DNA of 64,000 nt from CBDBES01 sp965204465 (GTDB lineage Bacteria; Spirochaetota; Leptospiria; Turneriellales; CBDBES01), in the NCBI GenBank assembly GCA_965204465.1, contig CBDBES010000002.1, forward strand, positions 1,178,001 to 1,242,000, written 5' to 3'. The notes beneath the pieces are model-generated. The model was not told the DNA's origin, made no database searches, and worked only from the letters and a program-made list of their open reading frames with translations. Shown here in pieces: positions 8,813 to 17,502 of this stretch. Numbering within the stretch: position 1 is the first letter of the stretch; each line of letters starts with the position of its first letter. The position numbers and the translations under genes are program-made.

Positions 8813-10126
8813 TTAGGAACCTTTTTTAAGCTTACATATCTCTTCTACAATTTTTTGATGTATCTCATTATTAAGAGGATTGGGTACTAATTCATTGTCT
8901 TCTGCATAAGAAGAGATTACTTCAGCTGCTCTGATCTTCATATCAGAATCAATGGTGGGTATCTGCATATGTAAAGCAGCCTTGAATAAGCCAGGATATG
9001 CAAGTGCATTATTGATCGTCTTTCCATCTGCGGCAAACCCTGCACCCGATGCAATTGCTTCTTCCGGGGATATCTCTGGCGTTGGATTGGATAAAGCCAA
9101 TATGATCTGATTTTTTCGGATCATGTTTGGTTTGATCAATCCGACCACCCCTGTGCTAGTGACCACAATATCTGCTTTTTTCATGGCATCTGTTAATGTG
9201 CTTACTTTTCCACCATACCGTATGAATCTATTTTGGGCATTTTTATTGGTATCTACGCCAATCACTTCTACGCCCCAGTCATGTAATAAACTAGCGACTC
9301 CAAAACCAGCAGCACCCAGACCAATCTGAGCGACTACAATATTTTTTTTACTATTATTCTCTGTGAGACGCAATGTAGTCATTGTGGCCGCCAGTGTGAC
9401 TGTTCCCGTACCATGCTGATCATCATGCATAACCGGTTTTAAAAGCTTTTTTTTTAATTCATCCTCTATGTAAAAACAGTCTGGAACTCTTATATCTTCT
9501 AAATGAATTCCGCCAAAAGAAGGAGCTACCTTAACCACTGTATTCACAAATTCTTTTGGATCTTTTGTATTTATTAGAATAGGCGTAGCGCTGATCCCTA
9601 CAAATTGATCATAGATCATCGCTTTCCCTTCCATTACAGGCATACTAGCAACAGGCCCTATATCTCCCAGGCCCAATACTCTGGTTCCATTGGTAAAAAT
9701 ACCCACGCTATTTCCAATGGAGGTATATTCTTTGGCTTTACTAGCATCTTCATGAATGCTCTTGCATACTCTTGCTACACCAGGAGTATAAATATATCTC
9801 ATATCTGCCAGGGTATCAATATTTCTTCTTCTGCCAGTATGTATTTTGCCTTGCTTATGCCTCTCGTATACCAAATCAAATTGGCTTAAAATACTTACCT
9901 CTGAGGTCTGTATTTTTTTTAGGATATTTTTTAAATGATCCTGATCAAAGACACAAACAATAATATCTCTTATGGAATGGGTTTTGCCAATCATTTTAGT
10001 AGAAATATCACCTACAAGACCACCTAGTTTTCCGATTTTGGTAAGTATTTTGCCCAACTCACCAGAACGATGGGGACTTCGTATTGTGATTTGTATCTCC
10101 ATTTCAGGGATAATATGATTTGTCAT
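8813..10126 (-). CDS. Malic enzyme with N-terminal ACT domain
   Basis: NAD(P)-dependent malate dehydrogenase (oxaloacetate-decarboxylating) of 437 residues, converting malate to pyruvate and CO2. Residues about 8-85 form an ACT-like regulatory domain (ITIRSPHRSGELGKILTKIG). The catalytic part begins with YIYTPGVARVC, continues with GDIGPVASMPVMEGKA, the metal and substrate motif HDDQHGTGTV, the NAD-binding GLGAAGFG and the C-terminal ALSNPTPEISPEEA. There is no phosphotransacetylase-like C-terminal fusion. ACT fusion is known in some bacterial malic enzymes and suggests amino-acid control, which is inference. gatC follows closely. Confidence 0.92.
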   Translation of the reverse strand: MTNHIIPEMEIQITIRSPHRSGELGKILTKIGKLGGLVGDISTKMIGKTHSIRDIIVCVFDQDHLKNILKKIQTSEVSILSQFDLVYERHKQGKIHTGRRRNIDTLADMRYIYTPGVARVCKSIHEDASKAKEYTSIGNSVGIFTNGTRVLGLGDIGPVASMPVMEGKAMIYDQFVGISATPILINTKDPKEFVNTVVKVAPSFGGIHLEDIRVPDCFYIEDELKKKLLKPVMHDDQHGTGTVTLAATMTTLRLTENNSKKNIVVAQIGLGAAGFGVASLLHDWGVEVIGVDTNKNAQNRFIRYGGKVSTLTDAMKKADIVVTSTGVVGLIKPNMIRKNQIILALSNPTPEISPEEAIASGAGFAADGKTINNALAYPGLFKAALHMQIPTIDSDMKIRAAEVISSYAEDNELVPNPLNNEIHQKIVEEICKLKKGS

Positions 10127-10196
10127 AAATTACTCCTTAAATATAGAATGATTTCTTCTTGACAACCTACTTAAAAAATAAAGAGTATAGTGTCAA

Positions 10197-10610
10197 ATGC
10201 TAAAAAAATCTGAACGCTACAATTTTGGGAACAGACCGGATAATATACTGGGATTGAAGATTGATTTACAATTTGATGAAGATACTAAAATTGCCTATGG
10301 GACTGAAGTTACTATTCCAACAGATATACAGGGGCATCATTTAGATCAAATACACCCCGGCATTTTTGCTACCTTGCTAGATGAGATCATGGCGTATATT
10401 AATCGTTCCATGAATCTGAATGCAAATATTGCAGAATTGAACATTCGCTATTTGCAAAATGCAAAAATAGAAGAGAATCTTCATCTAAGAGGTTACTTTG
10501 TAAAGAAAAACAAAAGGATCATAGAAAATAGAGCCGAGATAGAAAATGATATAGGCAAAATAGTCGCTCGTGCTAAAGGAAAATATATAGAAGTAGATCC
10601 ACTAAGTTGA
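10197..10610 (+). CDS. PaaI-like hot-dog thioesterase
   Basis: A 137-residue single hot-dog domain protein of the PaaI/YbgC-like acyl-CoA thioesterase type. The key pattern HPGIFATLLDEIMAYI carries the family helix with the catalytic-type acidic residue in LLDE, and the strand NIRYLQNAKIEENLHLRGYFVKKNKRIIE follows. Substrate cannot be inferred. The ATG at 10197 is preceded at 5 bp by TATAGT and no Shine-Dalgarno site is present, so a leaderless transcript is possible. A TTGACA lies at 10159-10164, but 21 bp from TATAGT. Divergent from the malic enzyme operon. Confidence 0.8.
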   Translation: MLKKSERYNFGNRPDNILGLKIDLQFDEDTKIAYGTEVTIPTDIQGHHLDQIHPGIFATLLDEIMAYINRSMNLNANIAELNIRYLQNAKIEENLHLRGYFVKKNKRIIENRAEIENDIGKIVARAKGKYIEVDPLS

Positions 10611-10650
10611 TTTTTCTACAGGGATAGAGTATCCAATTTATTTTTTAGCT

Positions 10651-10734
10651 GCCGAAGTGGTGAAACTGGTAGACGCGCTGGACTCAAAACCCAGTGGGGG
10701 AGACCCCGTGCCGGTTCGATTCCGGCCTTCGGCA
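10651..10734 (+). tRNA. tRNA-Leu, anticodon CAA
   Basis: Cloverleaf of 84 nt read directly. The acceptor GCCGAAG pairs with CTTCGGC and discriminator A. The anticodon loop is C-T-C-A-A-A-A, giving CAA for TTG codons. There is a long type II variable arm with a GGGG/CCCC stem, as expected for leucine, and a T-stem GCCGG/CCGGC with loop TTCGATT. CCA is not encoded. The anticodon stem has four good pairs but an A31-C39 mismatch. It stands alone between the thioesterase gene and the feoB 3' end. Confidence 0.97.
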
Positions 10735-10852
10735 ATAGTCTTTAAATGTCTATTCGATAAGAGTATTCCAGACATTTTGTGCGATCTTACTATAGATCAT
10801 AGATTGTTGTTTTTATCACTAGAGTATAGCAGTCTGATAAATGAAAATGCTA

Positions 10853-12946
10853 TCATATAAAATAGCTACCCAGCTGGTATATGCCCCATGCAGAAAAATA
10901 GGCAATTAAGGTCATATAAAAAAAGGTGAAAACCGCCCATCCCCAGCTATTCAATTCTCTTCGGATAACTGCCAAAGTACTCATACACTGACAGCATAGG
11001 GCAAAAAACACCATCAGACTCATCACAGTTAAAAGATCATATACAGGACTTCCATCTTCCTTTTTGGCATTCTTTAATTTATCCCTAAGTCCCGAATGTT
11101 GTTCTGTATCATCTCCAACACTATATAGAACACCTAGAGTAGAGATGATCAACTCTCTTGCAGGGAAAGCGCTCAATATACCTAGTGTGATTTTCCAATC
11201 ATATCCTAAAGGGGCAAAAATAGGATGCATCCATTTACCTACTCTGCCTAAATAACTCTGCTCTAAGTATGCCTGGGCAATGTCTTTTTCCCTTTTTTTC
11301 TCAAGTTTATCTATTTTAGACTTGATAGTTTGAGGATTGGTGGTGGAAGAAATTTCATTTATTTTCTGCTCGTATATTTTATGTTGCTCTATTGCAACTT
11401 CTTGCGGTCGTGGAAAATAAGTAAAAAACCATACGATCACCGAAAAAATAAAGATGATCTTTCCTCCTTTTATTACAAACTTTTTACCAGCTTCAAAACC
11501 TTTATAGAATACATTTTTTAAATAAGGCCTTCTATAAGGAGGCATTTCTAAAAAAAAGGTAGGATATTCTTTTTGTAATAGACTTTTATTGAATATCCAG
11601 GCAATAGGAAATGCGATCAAAAGCCCTATAGAATGCATTGCAAAAAAAACAAAGGCGGCCCATCCAGCTCCCCAAACTGGTTGAATGAATGTTCCTATGA
11701 GTAGAATATAGACGGGTAACCTTGCAGAACAGGAAATAAGGGGTGCGATTAGAATCGTAATTAATCTGGTTTTGTAATCGGGAATCACTCTGGTGGACAT
11801 GATACCCGGAACAGCGCAGGCAAAACAAGAAAGCAGGGGTATAAAAGAGCGTCCATTTAATCCTGTCCAGGCGAAAAGCTTATCCATAAGAAAGGCAGCC
11901 CTGGATAAATAGCCACTGTCTTCTAAAATACTGACCAATATAAATAACAATACAATTTGAGGTATGAAAATCATCACGGATCCAACTCCGCTGATCACAC
12001 CATCCTGAACAAATGAATTTAAAACAGGGTTAAAGTCCAGGAATTGATTTGAATAATTTCTTAAAAAACTAAATCCATTTTCTATTGACTCCATAATGGG
12101 CTCTGAGAAAGTATAAACTGTCTGAAACAAAAGATACATCATGATAAAAAAAACGATAAATCCAGAGAATCGATTTTTCAGGAATATATCCAACTTTTCC
12201 AGTGTGCTACTTTGGTCTTTGATCATTCGTTTTTCTACAGATTCTACTACTTTCTGTGCCCATTGATACCTCAGCTGGGGTATTTTGGCCTTGTTGGCCA
12301 ATTCATTAGAAGAAGTTTCGGAAGAATCTGCAGATGACGAACCAAATTGAGGAATAAATGAGGTGCTCTTCTTATTTTCTTTATTCAGTATTTTCTGTAG
12401 ACGTATCTTGAAATCCTTCATGCTTTGTTTAACATTTGCGGTTACTGGAATTATATCATAAAAGAGTTTTTTTTGCAGCAGATCAATATTTAACTTAACT
12501 CCATTTTTAGATAGAAGATCGGTCATGGTCAGGGCTACAACCACAGGTAAATTCAATTCAACAATTTGAGAGAATAAATATAGATTTCTTTTTAAATTGG
12601 TTGCATCCAATATGAATAAGATCAGATCAGGAGCTTTTTCTCCTGGTAAGTCGCCTTTCAAATATTCTAGTGGAATTTTTTCATCTCTGGAAGTAGATTG
12701 AAGACTGTAGCAGCCTGGCAGATCGACAAAATGAATTTTAGTTTTTCCCCATCTTACAGAAGATGTTTTTTTCTCTACGGTAACCCCAGGATAATTGCTG
12801 GTTTTCTGTTTAGAAGCGGTTAAAAAATTAAATATAGTGGATTTGCCGGTGTTTGGATTCCCGACAATGGCAATATATTTTTCTTTTAAAGGGGTTGTTA
12901 TATTTTTATTTACTTTTATCAACTTGGATGAGGATGTTAGCTGCAT
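10853..12946 (-). CDS. feoB: Ferrous iron transport protein B
   Basis: Fe(II) uptake permease of the inner membrane, 697 residues. The N-terminal G domain shows G1 GNPNTGKS (29-36), G3 VDLPGCYSL and a TMTD G4-like motif. A helical linker follows, then the core with two Gate motifs around LLSCFACAVPGIMSTRVI and LGILSAFPARELIISTLG, and about nine or more hydrophobic spans. The start ATG at 12946 overlaps feoA by 41 bp and no other ATG precedes the P-loop. A Fur-box candidate lies ahead of feoA. No feoC is seen. Confidence 0.96.
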   Translation of the reverse strand: MQLTSSSKLIKVNKNITTPLKEKYIAIVGNPNTGKSTIFNFLTASKQKTSNYPGVTVEKKTSSVRWGKTKIHFVDLPGCYSLQSTSRDEKIPLEYLKGDLPGEKAPDLILFILDATNLKRNLYLFSQIVELNLPVVVALTMTDLLSKNGVKLNIDLLQKKLFYDIIPVTANVKQSMKDFKIRLQKILNKENKKSTSFIPQFGSSSADSSETSSNELANKAKIPQLRYQWAQKVVESVEKRMIKDQSSTLEKLDIFLKNRFSGFIVFFIMMYLLFQTVYTFSEPIMESIENGFSFLRNYSNQFLDFNPVLNSFVQDGVISGVGSVMIFIPQIVLLFILVSILEDSGYLSRAAFLMDKLFAWTGLNGRSFIPLLSCFACAVPGIMSTRVIPDYKTRLITILIAPLISCSARLPVYILLIGTFIQPVWGAGWAAFVFFAMHSIGLLIAFPIAWIFNKSLLQKEYPTFFLEMPPYRRPYLKNVFYKGFEAGKKFVIKGGKIIFIFSVIVWFFTYFPRPQEVAIEQHKIYEQKINEISSTTNPQTIKSKIDKLEKKREKDIAQAYLEQSYLGRVGKWMHPIFAPLGYDWKITLGILSAFPARELIISTLGVLYSVGDDTEQHSGLRDKLKNAKKEDGSPVYDLLTVMSLMVFFALCCQCMSTLAVIRRELNSWGWAVFTFFYMTLIAYFSAWGIYQLGSYFI

Positions 12947-13139
12947 CTTCTTTTCGGAGACATAGATGGTAATTCATGACCTTAATTTCTAAGGGGTCTC
13001 CTAAAGGCGCAATTTGGACCATTTCAATGTTTTCTCCTTGCACCAGGCCAAGCTCGGCCAATTGGATAGCAGATTCTTTTTTTATATCAAGTTGGGATAT
13101 CTTCCCATTTTCACCAGGTTTTAATTCAGCTAGAGTCAT
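12906..13139 (-). CDS. feoA: Ferrous iron transport protein A
   Basis: A small SH3-like cytosolic partner of FeoB, 77 residues from the chosen start (MTLAELKPGENG). LAELGLVQGENIEMVQIAPLGDPLEIKV is the usual FeoA core. An in-frame TTG at 13166 would add nine residues, but it sits directly after a good -10 (TACAAT, 13172-13167), so the ATG at 13139 is preferred. The end overlaps feoB by 41 bp, implying translational coupling. The pair is probably derepressed by low iron through the Fur-like site upstream. Confidence 0.9.
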   Translation of the reverse strand: MTLAELKPGENGKISQLDIKKESAIQLAELGLVQGENIEMVQIAPLGDPLEIKVMNYHLCLRKEDAANILIQVDKSK

Positions 13140-13166
13140 ATAGACATATATTTTTAACGCAAACAA

Positions 13167-13212
13167 ATTGTAAACTAAATTTTAAATGCAAACGATTCTC
13201 ACTTTCATTATC
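13167..13212 (-). promoter_or_regulatory. feoAB promoter with Fur-box candidate
   Basis: On the minus strand, positions 13212-13194 read GATAATGAAAGTGAGAATC, matching 14 of 19 positions of the classical Fur consensus with an intact GATAATGA left arm and ATC right end. It is followed directly by TCGTTT (weak -35) and, at 17-bp spacing, TACAAT (13172-13167), a 5/6 match to the -10. feoA's ATG is 28 nt further. A repressor bound here would cover the -35. The box match is direct; the identity of the regulator is inference. Confidence 0.6.
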
Positions 13213-13429
13213 AATTAAAATATAAATAAAATGATACATCATGCACTTTGATATACAGGTATCCGGGAATGTGAACCATGGATAACGGCACTGGAAAATA
13301 GAAAAAGAAGTGTACTTTTTGTATTATGTCTCTGGTATTGCATTATAAAAAACAATTGAAGGTGTAGCATGGATATCTTGCTTATTATTTAGTTAAGTAA
13401 ATGATCAGGGAATAGATTCTTAAAAAATA

Positions 13430-15241
13430 ATGAAAATACCTTCCAGAATTTTTTTATTCATTATATCTTTGATCTTTATTCTTCTTCTATATCGGTCTTA
13501 TGAATTAACATTTCATTCTCCTCTGCCATCAGCTGCCTTTCCAAAAAAAGATTCAGTAGTCAGAAGAGGTTCTATATTTGACTCAATGCAAAATGAATTG
13601 GCCATTTCTATAGATAGCGTATCCATTGGTATAAAGCCTGAAGAAATACAAAATATTTCTAAGACCGCTTTGTTATTGGAACCATTTATGGGCCTATCTT
13701 CCGGGGATATCCTCAAATCCATTCAAAAGAACCAGCGAAAGAGCTTTTTCTGGCTAAAAAGAAAGTTAAATAAAAGTATTGCCCCTCGCATAAAGGCTCT
13801 AAAATTATCTGGGGTTGAAATCCGCATTGAGCCTTCCAGGTTTTACCCCCATAAAAATCTGGCTCCTGGCGTATTGGGATTTGTAGGGATCGACAATGAA
13901 GGATTAGCCGGACTAGAGTTTCAATATAATGATGATCTGACCACTTCAGCAGATAGTTCTCTTATAGGCAACAATATCCACTTAACAATGAATTCTCTGG
14001 TCCAATATATACTGAAAAAAAACTTAGAGGAGGTTTTTAGAAAGAGTAGATCAAAGAATGCTGTAGGAATCATTTCTGAAGTTCAAACAGGAAAAATTTT
14101 AGCGATGGCTTCTTTATCAGATACAGATTCTTATAAGAATAGAGCAGTGAGTGATATATACGAACCAGGATCGACTTTTAAAATTTTTACTCTGGCGTCA
14201 TTATTGAAATATCATTTAGTGAATGAAGAAAAACGATATTATTGTCCAGGGTATATTCGCAATAAGGGTTTCAAGATCAGATGTGGCGAAATTCATAAAG
14301 AAGTGAGTCTACCAGAAATCATCCAGAGGTCATGCAATACAGGAATTATTAAGGCGGCGCTGGAACTATCGCCGGATCAAACATTTAATACTTTGAGTCT
14401 GTTTGGATTTGGGAAATTAACTGGAATAGATCTTCCTGGAGAAAGTGAAGGTATTTTAAGCGATCCCCAAAAATGGGACAATTCATTAAAAATGTCCATA
14501 CCCATTGGCCATGGAGTTGCTGTAACACCTATCCAGATGATCGTAGCCGGAAACAGCATTGCAAACGGGGGCCGTCTTTTAAAGCCATTTTTAGTAGAAA
14601 GAATCACTACTTCTGATGGAAGGACCATTCTATATAATTCACCCCGTGAAAAGGTTCATACTTTGGATAAAAGAACCAGTCTGGCTATTTTAGATTATCT
14701 GAAATTAGTTCTCCAAAAAGGAGGTACAGGAGAAGAAGCAAACTTGAACTTAAAAGGCATAGAGGCTGGCGGTAAGACAGGCACTTCCATAAAATCTCAT
14801 CGGTATGGTTATTATAAAAATAAATATCAGTCTTCTTTTTTAGGATTCTTTCCTTTAAATGATCCTACCATATCCATTTTTATTTTATTTGATGAGCCCC
14901 AGGGAGAATATAGGGGGGGGGTATTAGCCGCACCTTTGTTTAGAAAAATAGGCAGACAAATTTTTCCGATCGTTCATGGTGGGTCCGTAAAGGAAGTCTC
15001 TGTATTAGAAGATCTGAATTATGATGAACCAAATTCTATACACAATAAAGAGTTAAAGAATAAAATGCCTAATCTAATAGGAAGAAGTAAAAAAGATATA
15101 TTTCGTCTTGTATTTAAGCATTATCCTGGAGATCATGAAGTAAAAGGAAGTGGATATGTTGTATGGCAAAATCCTCTACCGGGAAAGCCCATCCAAAAAC
15201 CATATCAATTCCAAATTCGATTGGGTTTTCCCTATAAATAA
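13430..15241 (+). CDS. Class B penicillin-binding protein (FtsI/Pbp2-like) with PASTA domain
   Basis: Peptidoglycan DD-transpeptidase of 603 residues. It has one N-terminal membrane anchor (residues about 6-25), a dimerisation domain starting at RRGSIFDS and a transpeptidase domain with nucleophile Ser248 in EPGSTFK, Ser301-Cys-Asn and Lys449-Thr-Gly. A C-terminal PASTA-like segment begins at MPNLIGRSKKDIF. This matches division-type PBPs, so a septal role is likely but not shown; no division cluster genes surround it. Nine G (14913-14921) encode Arg-Gly-Gly-Val after the KTG motif and could slip. The IS3 element starts 97 bp downstream. Confidence 0.9.
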   Translation: MKIPSRIFLFIISLIFILLLYRSYELTFHSPLPSAAFPKKDSVVRRGSIFDSMQNELAISIDSVSIGIKPEEIQNISKTALLLEPFMGLSSGDILKSIQKNQRKSFFWLKRKLNKSIAPRIKALKLSGVEIRIEPSRFYPHKNLAPGVLGFVGIDNEGLAGLEFQYNDDLTTSADSSLIGNNIHLTMNSLVQYILKKNLEEVFRKSRSKNAVGIISEVQTGKILAMASLSDTDSYKNRAVSDIYEPGSTFKIFTLASLLKYHLVNEEKRYYCPGYIRNKGFKIRCGEIHKEVSLPEIIQRSCNTGIIKAALELSPDQTFNTLSLFGFGKLTGIDLPGESEGILSDPQKWDNSLKMSIPIGHGVAVTPIQMIVAGNSIANGGRLLKPFLVERITTSDGRTILYNSPREKVHTLDKRTSLAILDYLKLVLQKGGTGEEANLNLKGIEAGGKTGTSIKSHRYGYYKNKYQSSFLGFFPLNDPTISIFILFDEPQGEYRGGVLAAPLFRKIGRQIFPIVHGGSVKEVSVLEDLNYDEPNSIHNKELKNKMPNLIGRSKKDIFRLVFKHYPGDHEVKGSGYVVWQNPLPGKPIQKPYQFQIRLGFPYK

Positions 15242-15334
15242 AAAATTTTATTTTGCATTTTACAAAATAGCATAAGTATAATACGATCAAACTTTTAAAA
15301 TTCTGGTGGGCTTTTTTCTATAGAAAAATTAAGT

Positions 15335-15338
15335 GTAT
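15335..15338. repeat. Left target-site duplication GTAT of the IS3 element
   Basis: GTAT immediately precedes the left inverted repeat and recurs as GTAT at 16569-16572 immediately after the right one. A 4-bp duplication fits the 3-5 bp range of IS3-family insertions. Confidence 0.7.
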
Positions 15339-15398
15339 CGACCTGCCCCCGAAAGTGCTACCAAGCAAAGTGGTGGATTTTCCGTTTACCATTTATCT

Positions 15399-16227
15399 TT
15401 ATGCTATCTGATTTTTCAAGTAATATTCCCTAGGTGTACAATTTCCAAGAGAACTATGCGGTCGCTCAGTGTTATACTCATACCTCCATTTTTCAATTAT
15501 ATTTTTTGCTTCACTCAAGCTTTCAAACCAGTTCTCATTTAAACATTCGTCTCTCATCTTTCCATTGAAGCTCTCGATAAACACATTTTGATTTGGCTTG
15601 CCCGCATCAATGAAGTGAATATCAATGTTATTTTTGTATGCCCACTCGATAAAATTCTTAGACGTATGTATATTCAGGACCATTGTCCAGCAGGATCTGC
15701 TTAGGTTTACCGTAAATAGATATGACCTTTTCTAATACTCGAAGCACATGCATACTGGTTATAGAAAAGTCAGAATACGCTGCCAAGCATTTCCTACTAA
15801 AATTATCAATTATATTGAATATCCTAAACCTGCGGGAGTTCTTCAAGCTATCTGCCATAAAGTCCATCGACCAGCATTCATTGATTTTCGTTGCCTTGAG
15901 CATTGGGTTTTTAATCCCACAATGACTACGCTTTCTACGCTGTTTTATACGTAATTTCAGACCTTCTTGGCAATATAGGCGATAAATACGCTTATGGTTT
16001 ACGACCATCATTTTACGTATTTTAATATACAATCGCCTATATCCATAACGGCGATTCTTAAAGGTTAATTTACGCAGTATTTCTATTAGATCACTATCAT
16101 CTTTTTTCTTACTTTTATACCGATACACAGAACGGGCTAAGCCTAATAAACGACAAGCTGTTCGCTGACTCATCCCTTGCAATGTAAGTAAATGAGTGGC
16201 TTGTCTTTTCTGTGATCGGTTTACCAC
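15399..16227 (-). pseudogene. IS3 OrfB transposase, frameshifted
   Basis: A DDE integrase-type transposase in two frames. Codons from 16227 give VNRSQKRQATH through the HTH_21-like region, CWSMDFMAD (first Asp) and LLDNGPEYT (second Asp), then stop at 15658. The second part (15399-15683 frame) resumes with TSKNFIEWAYKNN and contains FIESFNGKMRDE (catalytic Glu) and YEYNTERPHSSLG. Joining them restores DNGPEYTSKNF. The break is a tandem GTATGTAT at 15664-15671; removal of one GTAT repairs the frame. Translation would begin by -1 frameshifting from orfA rather than at the GTG. Confidence 0.9.
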
Positions 16228-16487
16228 TTTTTTTCGAGTAGCATTTTAATTCCCTGAATTTCTAAAGCCTGCTCTGCGACTAAACGTTTCAATCGCGTAT
16301 TTTCATCTTGTAGGTTTTTTAACAGCTTCATATCGCTAAGTTCCATACCACCATATTTAGAACGCCAATGATAGAATGTGTTTTGACTGATGCCATACTT
16401 TCGACATAGTTCTGGCGTCTTTATTCCGGCCTCGCCTTCCTTTAAGATTTTGTATATTTCATTTTCCGTAAATCTTTTTTGTTTCAT
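16221..16487 (-). CDS. IS3 OrfA (transposase HTH subunit)
   Basis: An 88-residue IS3-type OrfA with the expected KRFTENEIYKILKEGEAG start, a helix-turn-helix (TPELCRKYGISQNTFYHWRSKYGG) and a leucine-zipper-like end (ENTRLKRLVAEQALEIQGIKMLLE). It has ATG at 16487 with GGAGG at a good distance. It ends in GAA AAA AAG TGG TAA; the A AAA AAG heptamer permits -1 slippage into orfB. Intact. Confidence 0.92.
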   Translation of the reverse strand: MKQKRFTENEIYKILKEGEAGIKTPELCRKYGISQNTFYHWRSKYGGMELSDMKLLKNLQDENTRLKRLVAEQALEIQGIKMLLEKKW

Positions 16488-16568
16488 ATTATCCTCCTAA
16501 GTCAGATTTATTAGATTTAGAAGGAAAATCTACCACTTTAGGTGGCACTATTTACGGGGAGCAGGTCG

Positions 16569-16572
16569 GTAT
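16569..16572. repeat. Right target-site duplication GTAT of the IS3 element
   Basis: GTAT directly after the right inverted repeat, identical to 15335-15338. It lies 3 bp before the eamA-like stop codon, so insertion just missed the coding region. Confidence 0.7.
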
Positions 16573-16575
16573 TTG

Positions 16576-17472
16576 TTATGCCTTCTTCTCATTGCGAGGA
16601 TTAGCATAGATATTATCCAAAACAGGCAGGCTTACACCCATTAAAATGATCATTCCTCCTATGAGAGACATGTTACCCGGTATATCTTCCCAGATCAGCC
16701 ATGCCAATAGGATCGTTATTACTGGGGTGATCATGGTAAATAGTATAAACTGAGAGACAGGAATATACATTATGGAATACATCTGTAAGTTTCTTGAAAG
16801 GCTTGGTCCAAAAAAAGCGGCCAGGAAGACCAACCACCAATGAGAAAAACTTAGAGATATAGTATGTTCCCAAAATGGGGGCAAACATAAAATGATCATC
16901 AAACCAGAAATAAGCCTGATCAAATTCATAGAAATAGGATTGACTTTATGGATAATTAGTTTGATTACGATCTGTATAAAAGAAAAACTTATGGCTGCTA
17001 ATAAACCCCATAAAATAGATTCCAAGCCAACTCCCCCTTTTATCTTTTCATTGTTCAAGATAAAAAATCCAATGAATGCGAGTACGCATCCGATTATAAA
17101 GCTACTGTTCACCCTTTCTTTTAGAAAAAGAATACCCATAAGAATAACCCATATCACCTGTGATCTTAATATAACAACGACCAATCCTGGATTTACCCCT
17201 TCAAGAGATCTTCCTATGGCATAATTGCCGATCACGGAGATAATTCCAAAAAGAATTCCATTTAATATAGTTATTTTATTAAAACCAGTGTTTTCTTTTT
17301 GGAAAAGTAAAACAATGATATTGATCATGGATCCAAATATGTAGATTAAAAATACGAATACAATAGGGGCTATGGTAAGACTAACCTCTTTGTAAGAAAT
17401 AAAAAAAATACTGGCAGAAATGCTGGCAAAACTAGCCAAAGAATATCCTTTTATTTGTTCTTGTGTTGCCAT
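16576..17472 (-). CDS. EamA/DMT-superfamily transporter
   Basis: A 298-residue integral membrane protein with about ten hydrophobic spans arranged as two EamA repeats of five. The first ends with FLKERVNSSFIIGCVLAFIGFFIL and the second with LIWEDIPGNMSLIGGMIILMGV, the typical glutamate-containing end motifs. Substrates of this drug/metabolite transporter group cannot be read from sequence. It reads toward the IS3 element, whose right target duplication lies 3 bp past its stop. It may share a transcript with the RNase Z-like gene behind it (30-bp gap). Confidence 0.85.
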   Translation of the reverse strand: MATQEQIKGYSLASFASISASIFFISYKEVSLTIAPIVFVFLIYIFGSMINIIVLLFQKENTGFNKITILNGILFGIISVIGNYAIGRSLEGVNPGLVVVILRSQVIWVILMGILFLKERVNSSFIIGCVLAFIGFFILNNEKIKGGVGLESILWGLLAAISFSFIQIVIKLIIHKVNPISMNLIRLISGLMIILCLPPFWEHTISLSFSHWWLVFLAAFFGPSLSRNLQMYSIMYIPVSQFILFTMITPVITILLAWLIWEDIPGNMSLIGGMIILMGVSLPVLDNIYANPRNEKKA

Positions 17473-17502
17473 ACTTTAAAGATATTAGAAAATTCACTAG
17501 AC

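Larger units (their letters stand above)
15339..16568 (-). mobile_element. IS3-family insertion sequence, orfB frameshifted
   Basis: A 1230-bp element between terminal inverted repeats starting CGACCTGC. Subterminally both ends share a near-identical stretch (AAAGTGGTGGATTTTCC at left, AAAGTGGTAGATTTTCC at right). It encodes orfA and orfB on the minus strand with a -1 slippery heptamer A AAA AAG at 16233-16227, the usual IS3 route to an OrfAB transposase. Target duplications of GTAT flank it. OrfB is interrupted by a 4-bp duplication, so this copy should be inactive unless helped in trans. It sits between the PBP gene and an EamA permease and breaks neither. Confidence 0.9.

Noticed and set aside
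10657..10860. Open frame across tRNA-Leu
   Set aside because: It covers a complete tRNA cloverleaf; coding is chance.
11586..11828. Minus-strand frame inside feoB in another frame
   Set aside because: Overlaps conserved feoB membrane codons; no independent support.
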